Source: Methanofollis sp. W23 (GTDB lineage Archaea > Halobacteriota > Methanomicrobia > Methanomicrobiales > Methanofollaceae). Taken from it: DNA of 64,000 nucleotides. The position numbers and the translations under genes are program-made. Within the stretch, counting starts at the first letter, position 1. Each line of letters opens with the position of its first letter. Where the stretch lies: the NCBI RefSeq assembly GCF_017875325.1, contig NZ_JAGGMN010000001.1, forward strand, positions 2,805,766-2,869,765, given 5' to 3'. The notes under the pieces were generated by a model. The model was not told the origin of the DNA. It saw only the letters and a program-made list of their open reading frames with translations, and made no database searches. Below are positions 17,466 through 25,370 of this stretch, piece after piece.

Positions 17466-17913
17466 CTTCGTTTTCCTGGGTAATGGTGATACTGTTCCTG
17501 GCGATGGTCTGAAGGAGGGTGTAGACGGCGCGCTGCTCCTCGTCGGTGAGCCCGGCGCAGACGTCCTTCTCCCATTCTCGATCGATCCTGATGATCTCAG
17601 GGATGATCTCCTCCCCTTTTTTGGTCAGGAAGATCCTGACTGCCCGACGGTCGTCTGGATCGGTGGTCCTGATGATGTGCCCGGTGTCTTCCAGCCTCCG
17701 CACCGCCCGTGCGGTGGTGCCTTTGTCGACGTGAAAGCGGCGGGCCAGGGTTTCCTGGGTGACTCCCTGCTGGTGGGCGAGGTGGATGAGGGTGAAGAGT
17801 TGCCCTGACGAGAGGCCGAACGCTCTCATCCGTTCGTTGATGATCATGTCGTGGGTTCGGTGGATGACCGAGACGAGGGCCCCGAGTGGTGGCGTTTCCG
17901 GGGAGAGGTGCAT
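17437..17913 (-). CDS. MarR-family transcriptional regulator
   Basis: 158 aa from ATG 17913; a longer in-frame start at 17958 would run across the operator and is less likely. The winged-helix core is visible: LSSGQLFTLIHLAHQQGVTQ, ETLARRFHVDKGTTARAVRR as recognition region, and the wing DPDDRRAVRIFLTKKG. It is the first gene of an operon with the MATE pump. An 18-bp perfect palindrome just upstream is the obvious autoregulatory site. Confidence 0.9.
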   Translation of the reverse strand: MHLSPETPPLGALVSVIHRTHDMIINERMRAFGLSSGQLFTLIHLAHQQGVTQETLARRFHVDKGTTARAVRRLEDTGHIIRTTDPDDRRAVRIFLTKKGEEIIPEIIRIDREWEKDVCAGLTDEEQRAVYTLLQTIARNSITITQENEDARHRNKTP

Positions 17914-17943
17914 GAGTATCTCATGGGTGTTGACAGGGGATAA

Positions 17944-17961
17944 TAGTTGCGTACGCAACTA
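17944..17961. promoter_or_regulatory. MarR operator palindrome
   Basis: TAGTTGCGTACGCAACTA is a perfect 18-bp palindrome, 30 bp upstream of the marR ATG. It lies 10-27 bp downstream of the TATA box, across the expected transcription start, where a bound repressor would block RNA polymerase. Confidence 0.8.
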
Positions 17962-17970
17962 ATTTCGCCA

Positions 17971-17982
17971 GTTTATTTTTAA
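17971..17982 (-). promoter_or_regulatory. TATA box of the marR-MATE operon
   Basis: On the minus strand this reads TTAAAAATAAAC, a good archaeal box A. The predicted transcription start, about 25 bp downstream, falls inside the palindromic operator. Confidence 0.7.
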
Positions 17983-18017
17983 CCCTGGCATGCTACTTTC
18001 GCCTGAGGTGCATCATC

Positions 18018-18185
18018 ATGCCTGATGGAGCAAGAGGTCCGCCTGGAAGGGGGCAAGGTCGGCGGGGGGTGCCGCCTGAGAAGTGTGTATGCCCCGCGTG
18101 CGGCTGTGAAAAGACAAAGGTCAGGGGCGTGCCCTGCCGGGATACGGCATGCCCGAAGTGCGGGGTGCCGATGATGGGGAAGTGA
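18018..18185 (+). CDS. Small zinc-ribbon-like cysteine-rich protein (55 aa)
   Basis: A short frame from ATG 18018 encodes a Gly/Arg/Pro-rich N-terminus (PDGARGPPGRGQGRRG) and a C-terminal part with CVCPACGC, PCRDTACPKCG, i.e. seven Cys in paired CxxC arrangement typical of a zinc ribbon or small redox protein. GAGGTG lies about 9 bp upstream of the start (18005-18010). Methanogens often carry such 'MPGG..' mini-proteins, function unknown. It is divergent from the marR operon. Confidence 0.55.
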   Translation: MPDGARGPPGRGQGRRGVPPEKCVCPACGCEKTKVRGVPCRDTACPKCGVPMMGK

Positions 18186-18307
18186 TCGGGATCTGGATAA
18201 CCTGCGTTGGTACCTCATCTTGTCCTTTTTCTATTTTTGTCCTGGTTCAACGGCCTTGATGTTGCTGTGACCTGCCCTTCAGGGATGGTCTGGTCTTCTC
18301 TACGATA

Positions 18308-18320
18308 GGTATATATATTG
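18308..18320 (+). promoter_or_regulatory. TATA box for the papain-like protease gene
   Basis: GGTATATATATTG lies about 60 bp before the start codon, leaving a 5' leader of roughly 40 nt with the SD GAGGAGAGG. Confidence 0.65.
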
Positions 18321-18379
18321 AGTGGGGGGAATTCCCCGTCGCTCCGGCTGCTCGCGGCTACCTGAGGAGAGGATGGACG

Positions 18380-19246
18380 ATGACCGAACAGAATACCTAT
18401 GCCATGGGCTGGGTGCATGAGTACCCTGATGTCAGGGACTACTCTCCAGACCATGAAGCCATTGCACCGCTGCTTGAGAGGACCAGAATCGATCGGTCTT
18501 CCCAGGCGAAATTGCCCGCGTCTGTGGACCTTCGGAAGTGGTGCCCTCCGGTTGAGCACCAGAGCAATCTTGGGTCATGTACCGCTCAGGCAGGGGTGAC
18601 TCTGATTGAGTACTTCGAAAGGAGGGCGTTTGGGAAACATATCGATGCATCGCGGCTGTTCCTCTATAAGACCACACGAAACCTCCTTCACTGGACTGGT
18701 GACACCGGGGCCTATCTGAGGACGACGATGGGGGCGATGGTGCTCTTCGGCGTGCCTCCGGAAGAGTACTGGCCCTATAAAATCGCAGATTTCGACAAGG
18801 AGCCTCCGGCGTTCTGCTATGCCTTCGGCCAGTCATACCAACCGATCCACTATTACAAACTTGATCCTCCGAACTATACCAAGGAGCAGGCCCTTCAATG
18901 GATCCGGGCGCATCTTGCTGCAGGCTTCCCATCGATGTTCGGGTTCACGGTCTACGACTCGATTGAGCAGGCGAATGACGACGGTCTGATTCCCTATCCG
19001 TGCAGGAAAGAAAAAGTCCTCGGCGGCCATGCGGTGGTGGCGGTGGGGTACGATGACAACCGGAAGATCAAGAACGCCAACTGCGACGCTGAAACAACCG
19101 GGGCACTGCTGATCCGGAACTCCTGGGGGGCGAGGTGGGGCTCGGGCGGCTATGGATGGTTGCCCTATGAGTATGTCCTCAAAGGACTGGCTGTGGACTG
19201 GTGGACCCTGATTAAAAGCGAATACATCGACACCGGGATCTTCTGA
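18380..19246 (+). CDS. C1A (papain-like) cysteine protease
   Basis: 288 aa with the complete papain catalytic set: Gln61 and Cys67 in VEHQSNLGSCTAQA, His217 in GGHAVVAVGYD, and Asn247 in LIRNSWGARWGSGGYGW. The protein begins MTEQNTYAMGWVHEYPDVRD without signal peptide or propeptide, so it is probably intracellular and made active. This domain-only form is seen in scattered bacteria and methanogens. It has its own TATA box and SD, and is followed by repeat DNA. Confidence 0.92.
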   Translation: MTEQNTYAMGWVHEYPDVRDYSPDHEAIAPLLERTRIDRSSQAKLPASVDLRKWCPPVEHQSNLGSCTAQAGVTLIEYFERRAFGKHIDASRLFLYKTTRNLLHWTGDTGAYLRTTMGAMVLFGVPPEEYWPYKIADFDKEPPAFCYAFGQSYQPIHYYKLDPPNYTKEQALQWIRAHLAAGFPSMFGFTVYDSIEQANDDGLIPYPCRKEKVLGGHAVVAVGYDDNRKIKNANCDAETTGALLIRNSWGARWGSGGYGWLPYEYVLKGLAVDWWTLIKSEYIDTGIF

Positions 19247-19248
19247 AG

Positions 19249-19335
19249 TTTCTCTGGGGGCGTGTCCGGGGAGAAAACCCCGGACTCCCCACAGACAGAA
19301 GATAGGTGGGTGCGGCATGATGCTCGACTTCGATT
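19249..19335 (+). repeat. Family B repeat, left part of a copy split by the TnpB element
   Basis: Contains GGGGAGAAAACCCCGGACTC, ACAGAAGATAGGTGGGTGCG and ends GGCATGATGCTCGACTTCGA-TT. The continuation CACTCCTCGAACGCAAGGAT is found only after 20560, on the other side of the inserted element. Confidence 0.85.
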
Positions 19336-20560
19336 TACGAAGAAAACAGGCAAAAGGCCCCCCACTTTAGTGGGGGGATGAATGCGGTCCTCCGATAATC
19401 TTAGTACGCATCAGGCCATATGGCCCCATAATGCGTAAGGCATATCGATATCGGATCTATCCCTCAAAGTTTCAAGTTTCTCTCCTTGAGCAGACGCTTG
19501 AGATATGCCGATGGGTCTATAACGATACGCTCGCATTGCGGAAGAACGCCTAGGAAGAGGAACAGCGTTCCATCTCTCTTTATGAGACGAACAAGATCCT
19601 GACGCAGTGGAAAAAGGAACGACCTGATCTGAATCAGGTTCATTCTCAGGTTCTCCAGAACGTTCAGATGCGCGTAGATCTTGCCTTCAAAGCATACTTC
19701 CGGCGGGTGAAGGCAGGGGAGAACCCCGGGCATCCACGGTTCAAAGGGAGGGATCTGTACGACAGCTTCACATATCCCCAGTATGGGTTCAAACTCGATA
19801 GGGGTCGTCTCCATCTCTCGAAGATTGGGGATGTGAAGATCGTTCTCCACCGTCCTGTCGAAGGGACGATCAAGACCCTCACGATCCGACGGTCTTCGAC
19901 CGGGAAGTGGTATGCCTGCTTCTCGGTCGAGTATGATCCTTCCCCTGCACCGCAGAAGGAGTCAGTAGTCGGGATCGACGTGGGTCTGGAGTCCTTCGCC
20001 ACCCTCTCGAACGGGGAGAAGATCGAGAACCCCCGGTTCTTCCGCACCGATGAGAAAGCCCTTGCGAAAGCACAGAGAAGACTTTCAAACGCAGAGAAGG
20101 GCACTCCCGAACAGAAGAAGGCTAGAAAGATCGTTGTACACATCCACGAACGGATCGCCAACAGACGGCTCAATTTTGCTCATCAGACCTCCCGGAAGGT
20201 GGTGGACCGGTTCGGCAGAATTGTATTCGAGGATCTGAATATCATAAAAATGGAGAAAAACCATCATCTGGCGAAAATCATTGCAGATGTTGCCTGGAAT
20301 ATGTTTATCTCGATCACAGGGAACAAAGCGGAAGAGGCTGGCTCACGCGTGATCCTGGTGAACCCCAGAAACACCTCTCAGCAATGGTCCAGATGTGGGA
20401 TGATCGTCGCAAAGACGCTTTCTGATCGTGTTCACTCCTGCCCGCATTGCGGGTTGGTGATGGATCGCGACCAGAACGCGGCGATCAATATTATGAGATT
20501 GGGACTGCAATCTCAGGGGTAACATCCCAGGATGCCCACGACTGAAAGTCGGGGGAGCAG
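19336..20560 (+). mobile_element. IS200/IS605-type element with tnpB only (IS1341-like)
   Basis: About 1,225 bp. Ends are set by comparison with uninterrupted family B copies (42075-42110, 51045-51075), where GACTTCGATT or GACTTTGATT is joined directly to CACTCCTCG. The left end carries a hairpin (CCCCCCACT / AGTGGGGGG, 19358-19377) and the right end carries CGACT-GAA-AGTCG (20539-20551), as expected for subterminal hairpins of this superfamily. There is no tnpA and no target duplication. The only gene, tnpB, is broken. Confidence 0.85.
19431..20522 (+). pseudogene. tnpB: RNA-guided nuclease TnpB with an in-frame amber codon
   Basis: The full frame is 363 codons from ATG 19431 to 20522. Codon 41 is TAG (19551-19553) within RKNA-*-EEEQRS, where Trp would fit by one base change. 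Downstream the RuvC residues remain: Asp183 (VVGIDVGLESFA), Glu267 (IVFEDLNI) and Asp347 (DRDQNAAINI). The zinc ribbon has lost its first Cys: QQWSRCG ... CPHCG, where CSxCG is expected. An internal ATG at 19668 could make a 284-aa fragment lacking the N-terminal domain. Probably inactive. Confidence 0.88.
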
Positions 20561-20680
20561 TCACTCCTCGAACGCAAGGATGAGGGTCAAGAATCGATCC
20601 AGATCTGAGATGATATTTTCATGCTGTATGCTTGAGGTGTGCTCTCGCTTCATGCAAAATTACTATGAAAGTGGATGAGG
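20561..20680 (+). repeat. Family B repeat, right part of the split copy
   Basis: Begins TCACTCCTCGAACGCAAGGA and continues GATGAGGGTCAAGAATCGAT, then the TGCTTGAGGTGTGCTCTCGC tail and CATGCAAAATTACTATGAAA. With 19249-19335 it rebuilds one family B element. Confidence 0.85.
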
Positions 20681-20746
20681 CAAGAGCCTCATGCTGAACC
20701 GATGAAAACCCACACATTGAATGCTATTTCTGATTTCAATGGGGTT

Positions 20747-21159
20747 TTCATGGAAAATGATCCTGACGATCCTCTCTTCAGGTTTTGATGAGAGTTTGAA
20801 CTCCCCATATCTCGTTGAAGCCGGTACGCAGAGGATAGAAAATTCCTCCGCGTGATCGGTCCTCTGCCATCCCCGCCCTATCTTCATCCCTGGGGTCCGG
20901 GGGCAGCGCCCCCGGCGCACGGGTGGAGGAAGGCACGTCGATCTGATCGGCCACCCCCTATCACAGGATCTTCACCGCCGTCTTGCGCCGGGGGGTTGCA
21001 CCCCCCGGACCCCCCGCGGACCGAGGATAGGTGGGGGCGGCAATGGAACAAGGTCTCCATCAAGTCTCCGGTCTTGAAAAGAGGGAGAGTAAGCGACGAG
21101 AAATTTCCATCCCCTATGCTTGAGGCATGTTTTCCCCTCATGAAAAATTCTACAAAACC
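20747..21159 (+). repeat. Family B interspersed repeat, long copy
   Basis: Starts at ATGGAAAATGATCCTGACGA, matches the order of 50406-50736 and 50737-51163, and ends CATGAAAAATTCTACAAAAC. It holds two GC hairpins (CCGGGGGCAGCGCCCCCGG and CCGGGGGGTTGCACCCCCCG). Confidence 0.8.
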
Positions 21160-21168
21160 TAAAGATCC

Positions 21169-21398
21169 GGCTCTGTAGAAATCCTCTTGATGAATCTCTC
21201 TGGCGGGGGGCTTGCCGCCCCCCGAACCCCCCGCGACACGATAGGTCGAGGCCGACAATACCCTCTTCAGGGAGTTTGAATATGCCTTCCTGTCCCTATC
21301 TTCGTCCCGGGGGTTTGGGGGCCGCGCCCCCGGCCAAAGGGGTAGGAAGGCGGGTGACACACATTCTCCCTGCGATATATGAGGGTTTCTACAAGGCC
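21169..21398 (+). repeat. Family A repeat, complete 230-bp copy
   Basis: From GGCTCTGTAGAAATCCTC to GAGGGTTTCTACAAGGCC. It follows the family B copy by only 9 bp. It includes CGACACGATAGGTCGAGGCC and a GGGGGCCGCGCCCCC hairpin. Confidence 0.9.
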
Positions 21399-21422
21399 AA
21401 AGATCCCTTTTTTCTCTGCCTT

Positions 21423-22463
21423 TCAGGTGCACTCCCTGAGCACCAGGGAGACCGGACGATGGTCGCTTGTCCGGGTGCTATTCGTGCAGTTGGCATTGAA
21501 GATCTCATATGCTTCATGCTCGACTTTTGTCCTCTCATCGTCGATACGGAGGTTTGAGGTGCCGTCGACAAGCGACCTGCTGAGGAGGATGTGGTCCAGC
21601 AGGAGGGGGTTTTTGGATGCAGGGATCCCCAGCACCTCGTCTCGGAACCGTGCCGTCCAGCGGAGATGCGGCGGGTCGACGATCAGTGCGTGGATGAAGA
21701 ACTGTTCTGCAAGGATCATGTCTCCCTGCAGATTGCTGACGAGATCAAAGAAAAGATAGGCGTTCTCGAAATAATCCTGTCCTGGACCGTCATTGCAGTC
21801 GCCCAGAATGACGAGGTGGGGGTGTTCGATCTGGTTGAACTTTGACGTGATGTACTGCCGGACGTTTCTGGCCTCGGTTGCGAGTTTTATCCTGGCCTTG
21901 ATCGCCTCGTTGACATAGGGGCCGATGAGGTTTCCATCGTCGTCCCGGATTATCCTCTCGCGGTTGATCTTGGATTTGAGATGGACACCGATGAACTCGA
22001 TCGTCTGATTGTTCCCGGTGTCGTAGGCCAGCACCTGGGGATGGCGGTAATGGGAGTGTTGCATTGCCTCTTCCTGTCCCCAGAAGTGCACCGGCCAGGT
22101 TGTTGACGCGGTGAATGCCTGCCAGATCCCTGGTGATTGCAGGGCACACCGGCCTTCAAGCCCTGCCCTGACGAGGAACCAGATCCACTGGGTTCCTTTC
22201 TGATGGTATGCACGACTGTTGGGACGTGTACCTTCTCTTTCATGGAGGAGTATCGGACTCCAGCCGTTTTCCAGCACCTCCGATGCGAATGCGATTATTC
22301 CTTCTTCTCCTTTCGGTCCCTCTTGCAGGCAGAGGATGTCGGGATCGATCTGGTCGATGGTGTTTTTCACCCTCCCTCTCCGGTTCAGGATGGCTTTTGA
22401 GGGTGGATCGGCGATCAGTTTTCCGGCATGCTCGATATTCCATGTGGTGATCTTCAGGGTCAT
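21423..22463 (-). CDS. Endonuclease/exonuclease/phosphatase (EEP) family protein
   Basis: 346 aa from ATG 22463. EEP signature motifs are in order: ITTWNIEHAGK near the N-terminus, DILCLQEGP (metal-binding Glu), FIGVHLKSK, VILGDCNDGPGQD and the closing TSDHRPVSLVL with the catalytic Asp-His. No signal peptide is evident. Members cleave phosphodiesters in DNA, RNA or lipids; substrate unknown. It is followed on its 3' side by family A repeat DNA. Confidence 0.85.
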   Translation of the reverse strand: MTLKITTWNIEHAGKLIADPPSKAILNRRGRVKNTIDQIDPDILCLQEGPKGEEGIIAFASEVLENGWSPILLHEREGTRPNSRAYHQKGTQWIWFLVRAGLEGRCALQSPGIWQAFTASTTWPVHFWGQEEAMQHSHYRHPQVLAYDTGNNQTIEFIGVHLKSKINRERIIRDDDGNLIGPYVNEAIKARIKLATEARNVRQYITSKFNQIEHPHLVILGDCNDGPGQDYFENAYLFFDLVSNLQGDMILAEQFFIHALIVDPPHLRWTARFRDEVLGIPASKNPLLLDHILLSRSLVDGTSNLRIDDERTKVEHEAYEIFNANCTNSTRTSDHRPVSLVLRECT

Positions 22464-22589
22464 ACGCCTCTCTCCCGGTGCAGAATGGTCGGCAATGCTG
22501 GTTGATGCACCCGTACGCATACTTAATGGTTCCTGGGGTCTGTGTGGGGAGGGTCATGAGGCCGACCAATATCTTCCATGGCATATGAC

Positions 22590-23264
22590 CTACTTGATAT
22601 CCGGGTTGACAAACCCGACCGTCATCTGCCCGAGTCCCTCGAAGAACATCTGGACTGCGATCCCGGCGATGACGATCCCAAAGATCCTGACCACGATTTC
22701 GAGCCCCTGTTTCCCGAAGAACTGGAGGATATAGTCTGAGGCAAGGTTGCAGAGGGTGATGAGCAGGCAGACAGCCAGGACGACACCGACGGCCGGGAGG
22801 AGGAGGGCGTCGTCTGCCAGGGTCTGGTGGCCGTAGAGGACAAGGGCGCTGATCGTGCCGGCGCCCACATAGATCGGGATGACGAGGGGGACGATGACCT
22901 TCGGGATCACGGCCTCGGCACGCTTCCAGACTGAGGCGTCGCCCCTGGCAGTGGTGTGGGCATGGGTGCGGTCGGTGTGCGTCCCCGAGAGCATGGAGAA
23001 GGCGATGGTGAGCAGGATGATCGCCCCGGCGATCTCGAAGGCCGGGACCGAGATCCCGAAGAACCCGAGGATCCCTGAACCAAAGACCATGCACACCAGC
23101 ATCGTCCCGACAAGGATCCCCCCGAGGAGGAGGGCGACGGCGTGCCTGATGCGGGTCGAGGAGACGTCTGTGGTGTACATGATGAAGAAGGGGACGTTGC
23201 CGACCGGGTTGGCGATGGCGAAGAGGGCGGCGAAGAACGCGGCTGAGAAGGCGCTCGGGTCCAT
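22590..23264 (-). CDS. MarC-family integral membrane protein
   Basis: 224 aa, six predicted helices. It begins with the MarC pattern FFAALFAIANPVGNVPFFIM and contains AGAIILLTIAFSMLSG and AVIPKVIVPLVIPIYVGAGT. Family function is not settled, despite the historical link to multiple antibiotic resistance. It starts 24 bp after the stop of the second MATE gene on the same strand, so they are probably one operon. Confidence 0.9.
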   Translation of the reverse strand: MDPSAFSAAFFAALFAIANPVGNVPFFIMYTTDVSSTRIRHAVALLLGGILVGTMLVCMVFGSGILGFFGISVPAFEIAGAIILLTIAFSMLSGTHTDRTHAHTTARGDASVWKRAEAVIPKVIVPLVIPIYVGAGTISALVLYGHQTLADDALLLPAVGVVLAVCLLITLCNLASDYILQFFGKQGLEIVVRIFGIVIAGIAVQMFFEGLGQMTVGFVNPDIK

Positions 23265-23288
23265 GCCGGCAATAGTGCGCGGGGTTAC

Positions 23289-24731
23289 TTAAGGGCTGTG
23301 GGCGGGGGTGGGGGAGGGTGACCCCTGTCTGATGAGTCGCGAGATATAGACCCGCGCCCAGAGGTAGCCGACGATCCCGCCGAGGGTGTTCCCTGCGACG
23401 ATCCCCCACCAGACCCCTACTTCTCCGAACCCGAGGACGACGCCGAGCACCCAGACGGCAAGGGCGATGAAGACGAGGTTCCTGAGGACCTCGACTGCAA
23501 GGGCGAAGAGGCCCTTCCCGGTCCCCTCGAAGACTCCGCCCGACATCATGCCTGGTGCGATGAAGGGGTAGAAGAAGCACATGGTCATGAGGAAGGCGGT
23601 GATCCCGCCGGCCAGGTGGGCGCTCTCTGCCGAGTAGGTGAAGATCCAGGCGATGGTGGGGGCGAGGAACCAGGTGAGGAGGGAGAGACCGAGCCCGATG
23701 AGGAGGCCTGATTGAACCGCGAACGAGTGGGCGACCCTGAGCCTGTCGTATTTCTTTGCGCCATAGGCTGCGCCCGACACCGAGACGACGGCGATGGACA
23801 TGGCGATGAACGGGATCAGGGCGAAGAAGACGATCCGCCATCCCCCGGTATAGACGGCGACGGCGTCGGAGCCTGCGGCATGGACAAGAATGCAGTTGAT
23901 GACGATCCCGGCGATCGACATCAGCACGAATTCAAGGCTTGCAGGGATCCCGACCGCGAGGATGTCGATGGCCGTGTGCCTCTCAGGGGAGAAGTGCCAC
24001 CGGTCGATGGCGACATAGGTCTCCTTTTTCACGAGGGACCAGTACAGGAGAAGGACACAGACGGCGGCCATCGAGATGATCGTCGCCCAGGCCGCCCCTG
24101 CGATGCCCATGCCGGCGCCATAGATGAGGATGGGGTCGAGGACGATGTTGAGGACTGCGGACCCGGCGCAGGCGTACATCGTCTTCTGCGTGTTCCCTTC
24201 GGCGGTGAAGATGGCATAGAGCACGTCGGCAAAGAGGATGAACACGGCCCCGGCAAAGACGATGCGGCCGTACTCGACGGCATATCCCGCGGTTTCCCCG
24301 GCACCGAGGGCGAGGACGAGGGGTTCGATGAAGAGGAGGAGGGCGGGGGTGACGACCGTCGAGAGGATCAGGATGATGGCGATGCCGTGCATCGCGGCAT
24401 TGTCTGCCCCAACTTTATCTCCCGCCCCGATCCGTCGTGAGACGGCCGAGGTGACGCCGGCCCCAAGACCGCTCCCAAGCCCGATGAAGATCATGAAGAT
24501 GGGGGTGATGAACCCGACGGCGGCAAGGGCGTCGTCGCCGAGTCCTGAGACCCATACGGCGTCGGCAAGGTTGTAAACTGCCTGGAAGAGCATGGCGATC
24601 ATGATCGGTCCGCCTATCTTCCAGATGGCACGTTTGGGGTCGCCGGTGAGAACGGCGACACCTTCGGTGATCATGTTCTGGTGGCCGGCCGGTTCCTGGT
24701 CCTGGTCGGGGGTGATGGGGAGTTCTGTCAT
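23289..24731 (-). CDS. MATE-family efflux transporter (paralogue)
   Basis: 480 aa, twelve-helix MATE protein closely similar to the one at 16050-17465: shared stretches include VYNLADAVWVSGLG, GLGSGLGAGVTSAVSRRIGA and GVWWGIVAGNTLGG. The start has AAAGGTATGAT directly upstream. Unlike its paralogue it has no adjacent regulator and is linked to MarC. Substrate unknown; drug or organic cation export is the family role. Confidence 0.92.
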   Translation of the reverse strand: MTELPITPDQDQEPAGHQNMITEGVAVLTGDPKRAIWKIGGPIMIAMLFQAVYNLADAVWVSGLGDDALAAVGFITPIFMIFIGLGSGLGAGVTSAVSRRIGAGDKVGADNAAMHGIAIILILSTVVTPALLLFIEPLVLALGAGETAGYAVEYGRIVFAGAVFILFADVLYAIFTAEGNTQKTMYACAGSAVLNIVLDPILIYGAGMGIAGAAWATIISMAAVCVLLLYWSLVKKETYVAIDRWHFSPERHTAIDILAVGIPASLEFVLMSIAGIVINCILVHAAGSDAVAVYTGGWRIVFFALIPFIAMSIAVVSVSGAAYGAKKYDRLRVAHSFAVQSGLLIGLGLSLLTWFLAPTIAWIFTYSAESAHLAGGITAFLMTMCFFYPFIAPGMMSGGVFEGTGKGLFALAVEVLRNLVFIALAVWVLGVVLGFGEVGVWWGIVAGNTLGGIVGYLWARVYISRLIRQGSPSPTPAHSP

Positions 24732-24866
24732 ATCATACCTTTTAGAATATCTGGGGGTCTGGAAGAAGGGTGATCATGCCCTTTCTGAGTGCTCCGGGGG
24801 TCTCTGGATAGGAGCGGATAATGTTGCTTTCTGTGCAGATAATGGTGCCGACATATGGTCTCTCAT

Positions 24867-25110
24867 GACTCTGTAGAAACCCTTATAGTCCTGTGAAGGG
24901 CGGCCTTTTCTCTTTGAATCTAGGGGTTGCACCCAGAATCCCCGCCACACGAGAGTGTCGAGGGTGGCCAATCTCTCTTCAAGTCCACTGATTATGCTTT
25001 CCCTGCCCTATCTTTATCCCGGCGGTCTGGGGGGCAGCGCCCCCGGCCAGAGGGAGGAAGGGGGGTGCATCACGCTCGTACTAAGAAAAGATGAGGGTTT
25101 CTACAAAGTC
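24867..25110 (+). repeat. Family A repeat copy in the gap 24732-25370
   Basis: Left end GACTCTGTAGAAACCCTT, right end GAGGGTTTCTACAAAGTC, and internal CACACGAGAGTGTCGAGGGT. The rest of the gap (25111-25328) shows no gene and leads to a TATA box. Confidence 0.8.
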
Positions 25111-25328
25111 CGCCCAGGAATAAAGCGTGCTCTCTTTTCATGCGCATGTCGTATGGGGTTTTCAGGAGATCACGTCCAGGAGAGGTCATCTAACATGGCC
25201 GATAAGACCGGGTGCACCAGATCAGGGGGACGATAGCGATCATTATAGGGATGAAAAATAATTCTCCCGTCATTTTGGTCGGGAAATCGTATGCCGTCCC
25301 AGAATTGCGGTTCATTATCGTTCTTTCT

Positions 25329-25342
25329 AAATATTTATATAT
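25329..25342 (+). promoter_or_regulatory. TATA box for the CBS-domain membrane protein gene
   Basis: AAATATTTATATAT lies about 30-40 bp before ATG 25371, implying a very short or absent leader; no SD is seen. Confidence 0.65.
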
Positions 25343-25370
25343 CGGCAATTTGAAACACTCTACTAACCAA

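Noticed and set aside
22240..23841. 533-aa open frame on the minus strand across MarC and MATE
   Set aside because: Out of frame with two well-supported membrane proteins and dominated by Arg, His and Pro; a shadow of GC3-biased codons.
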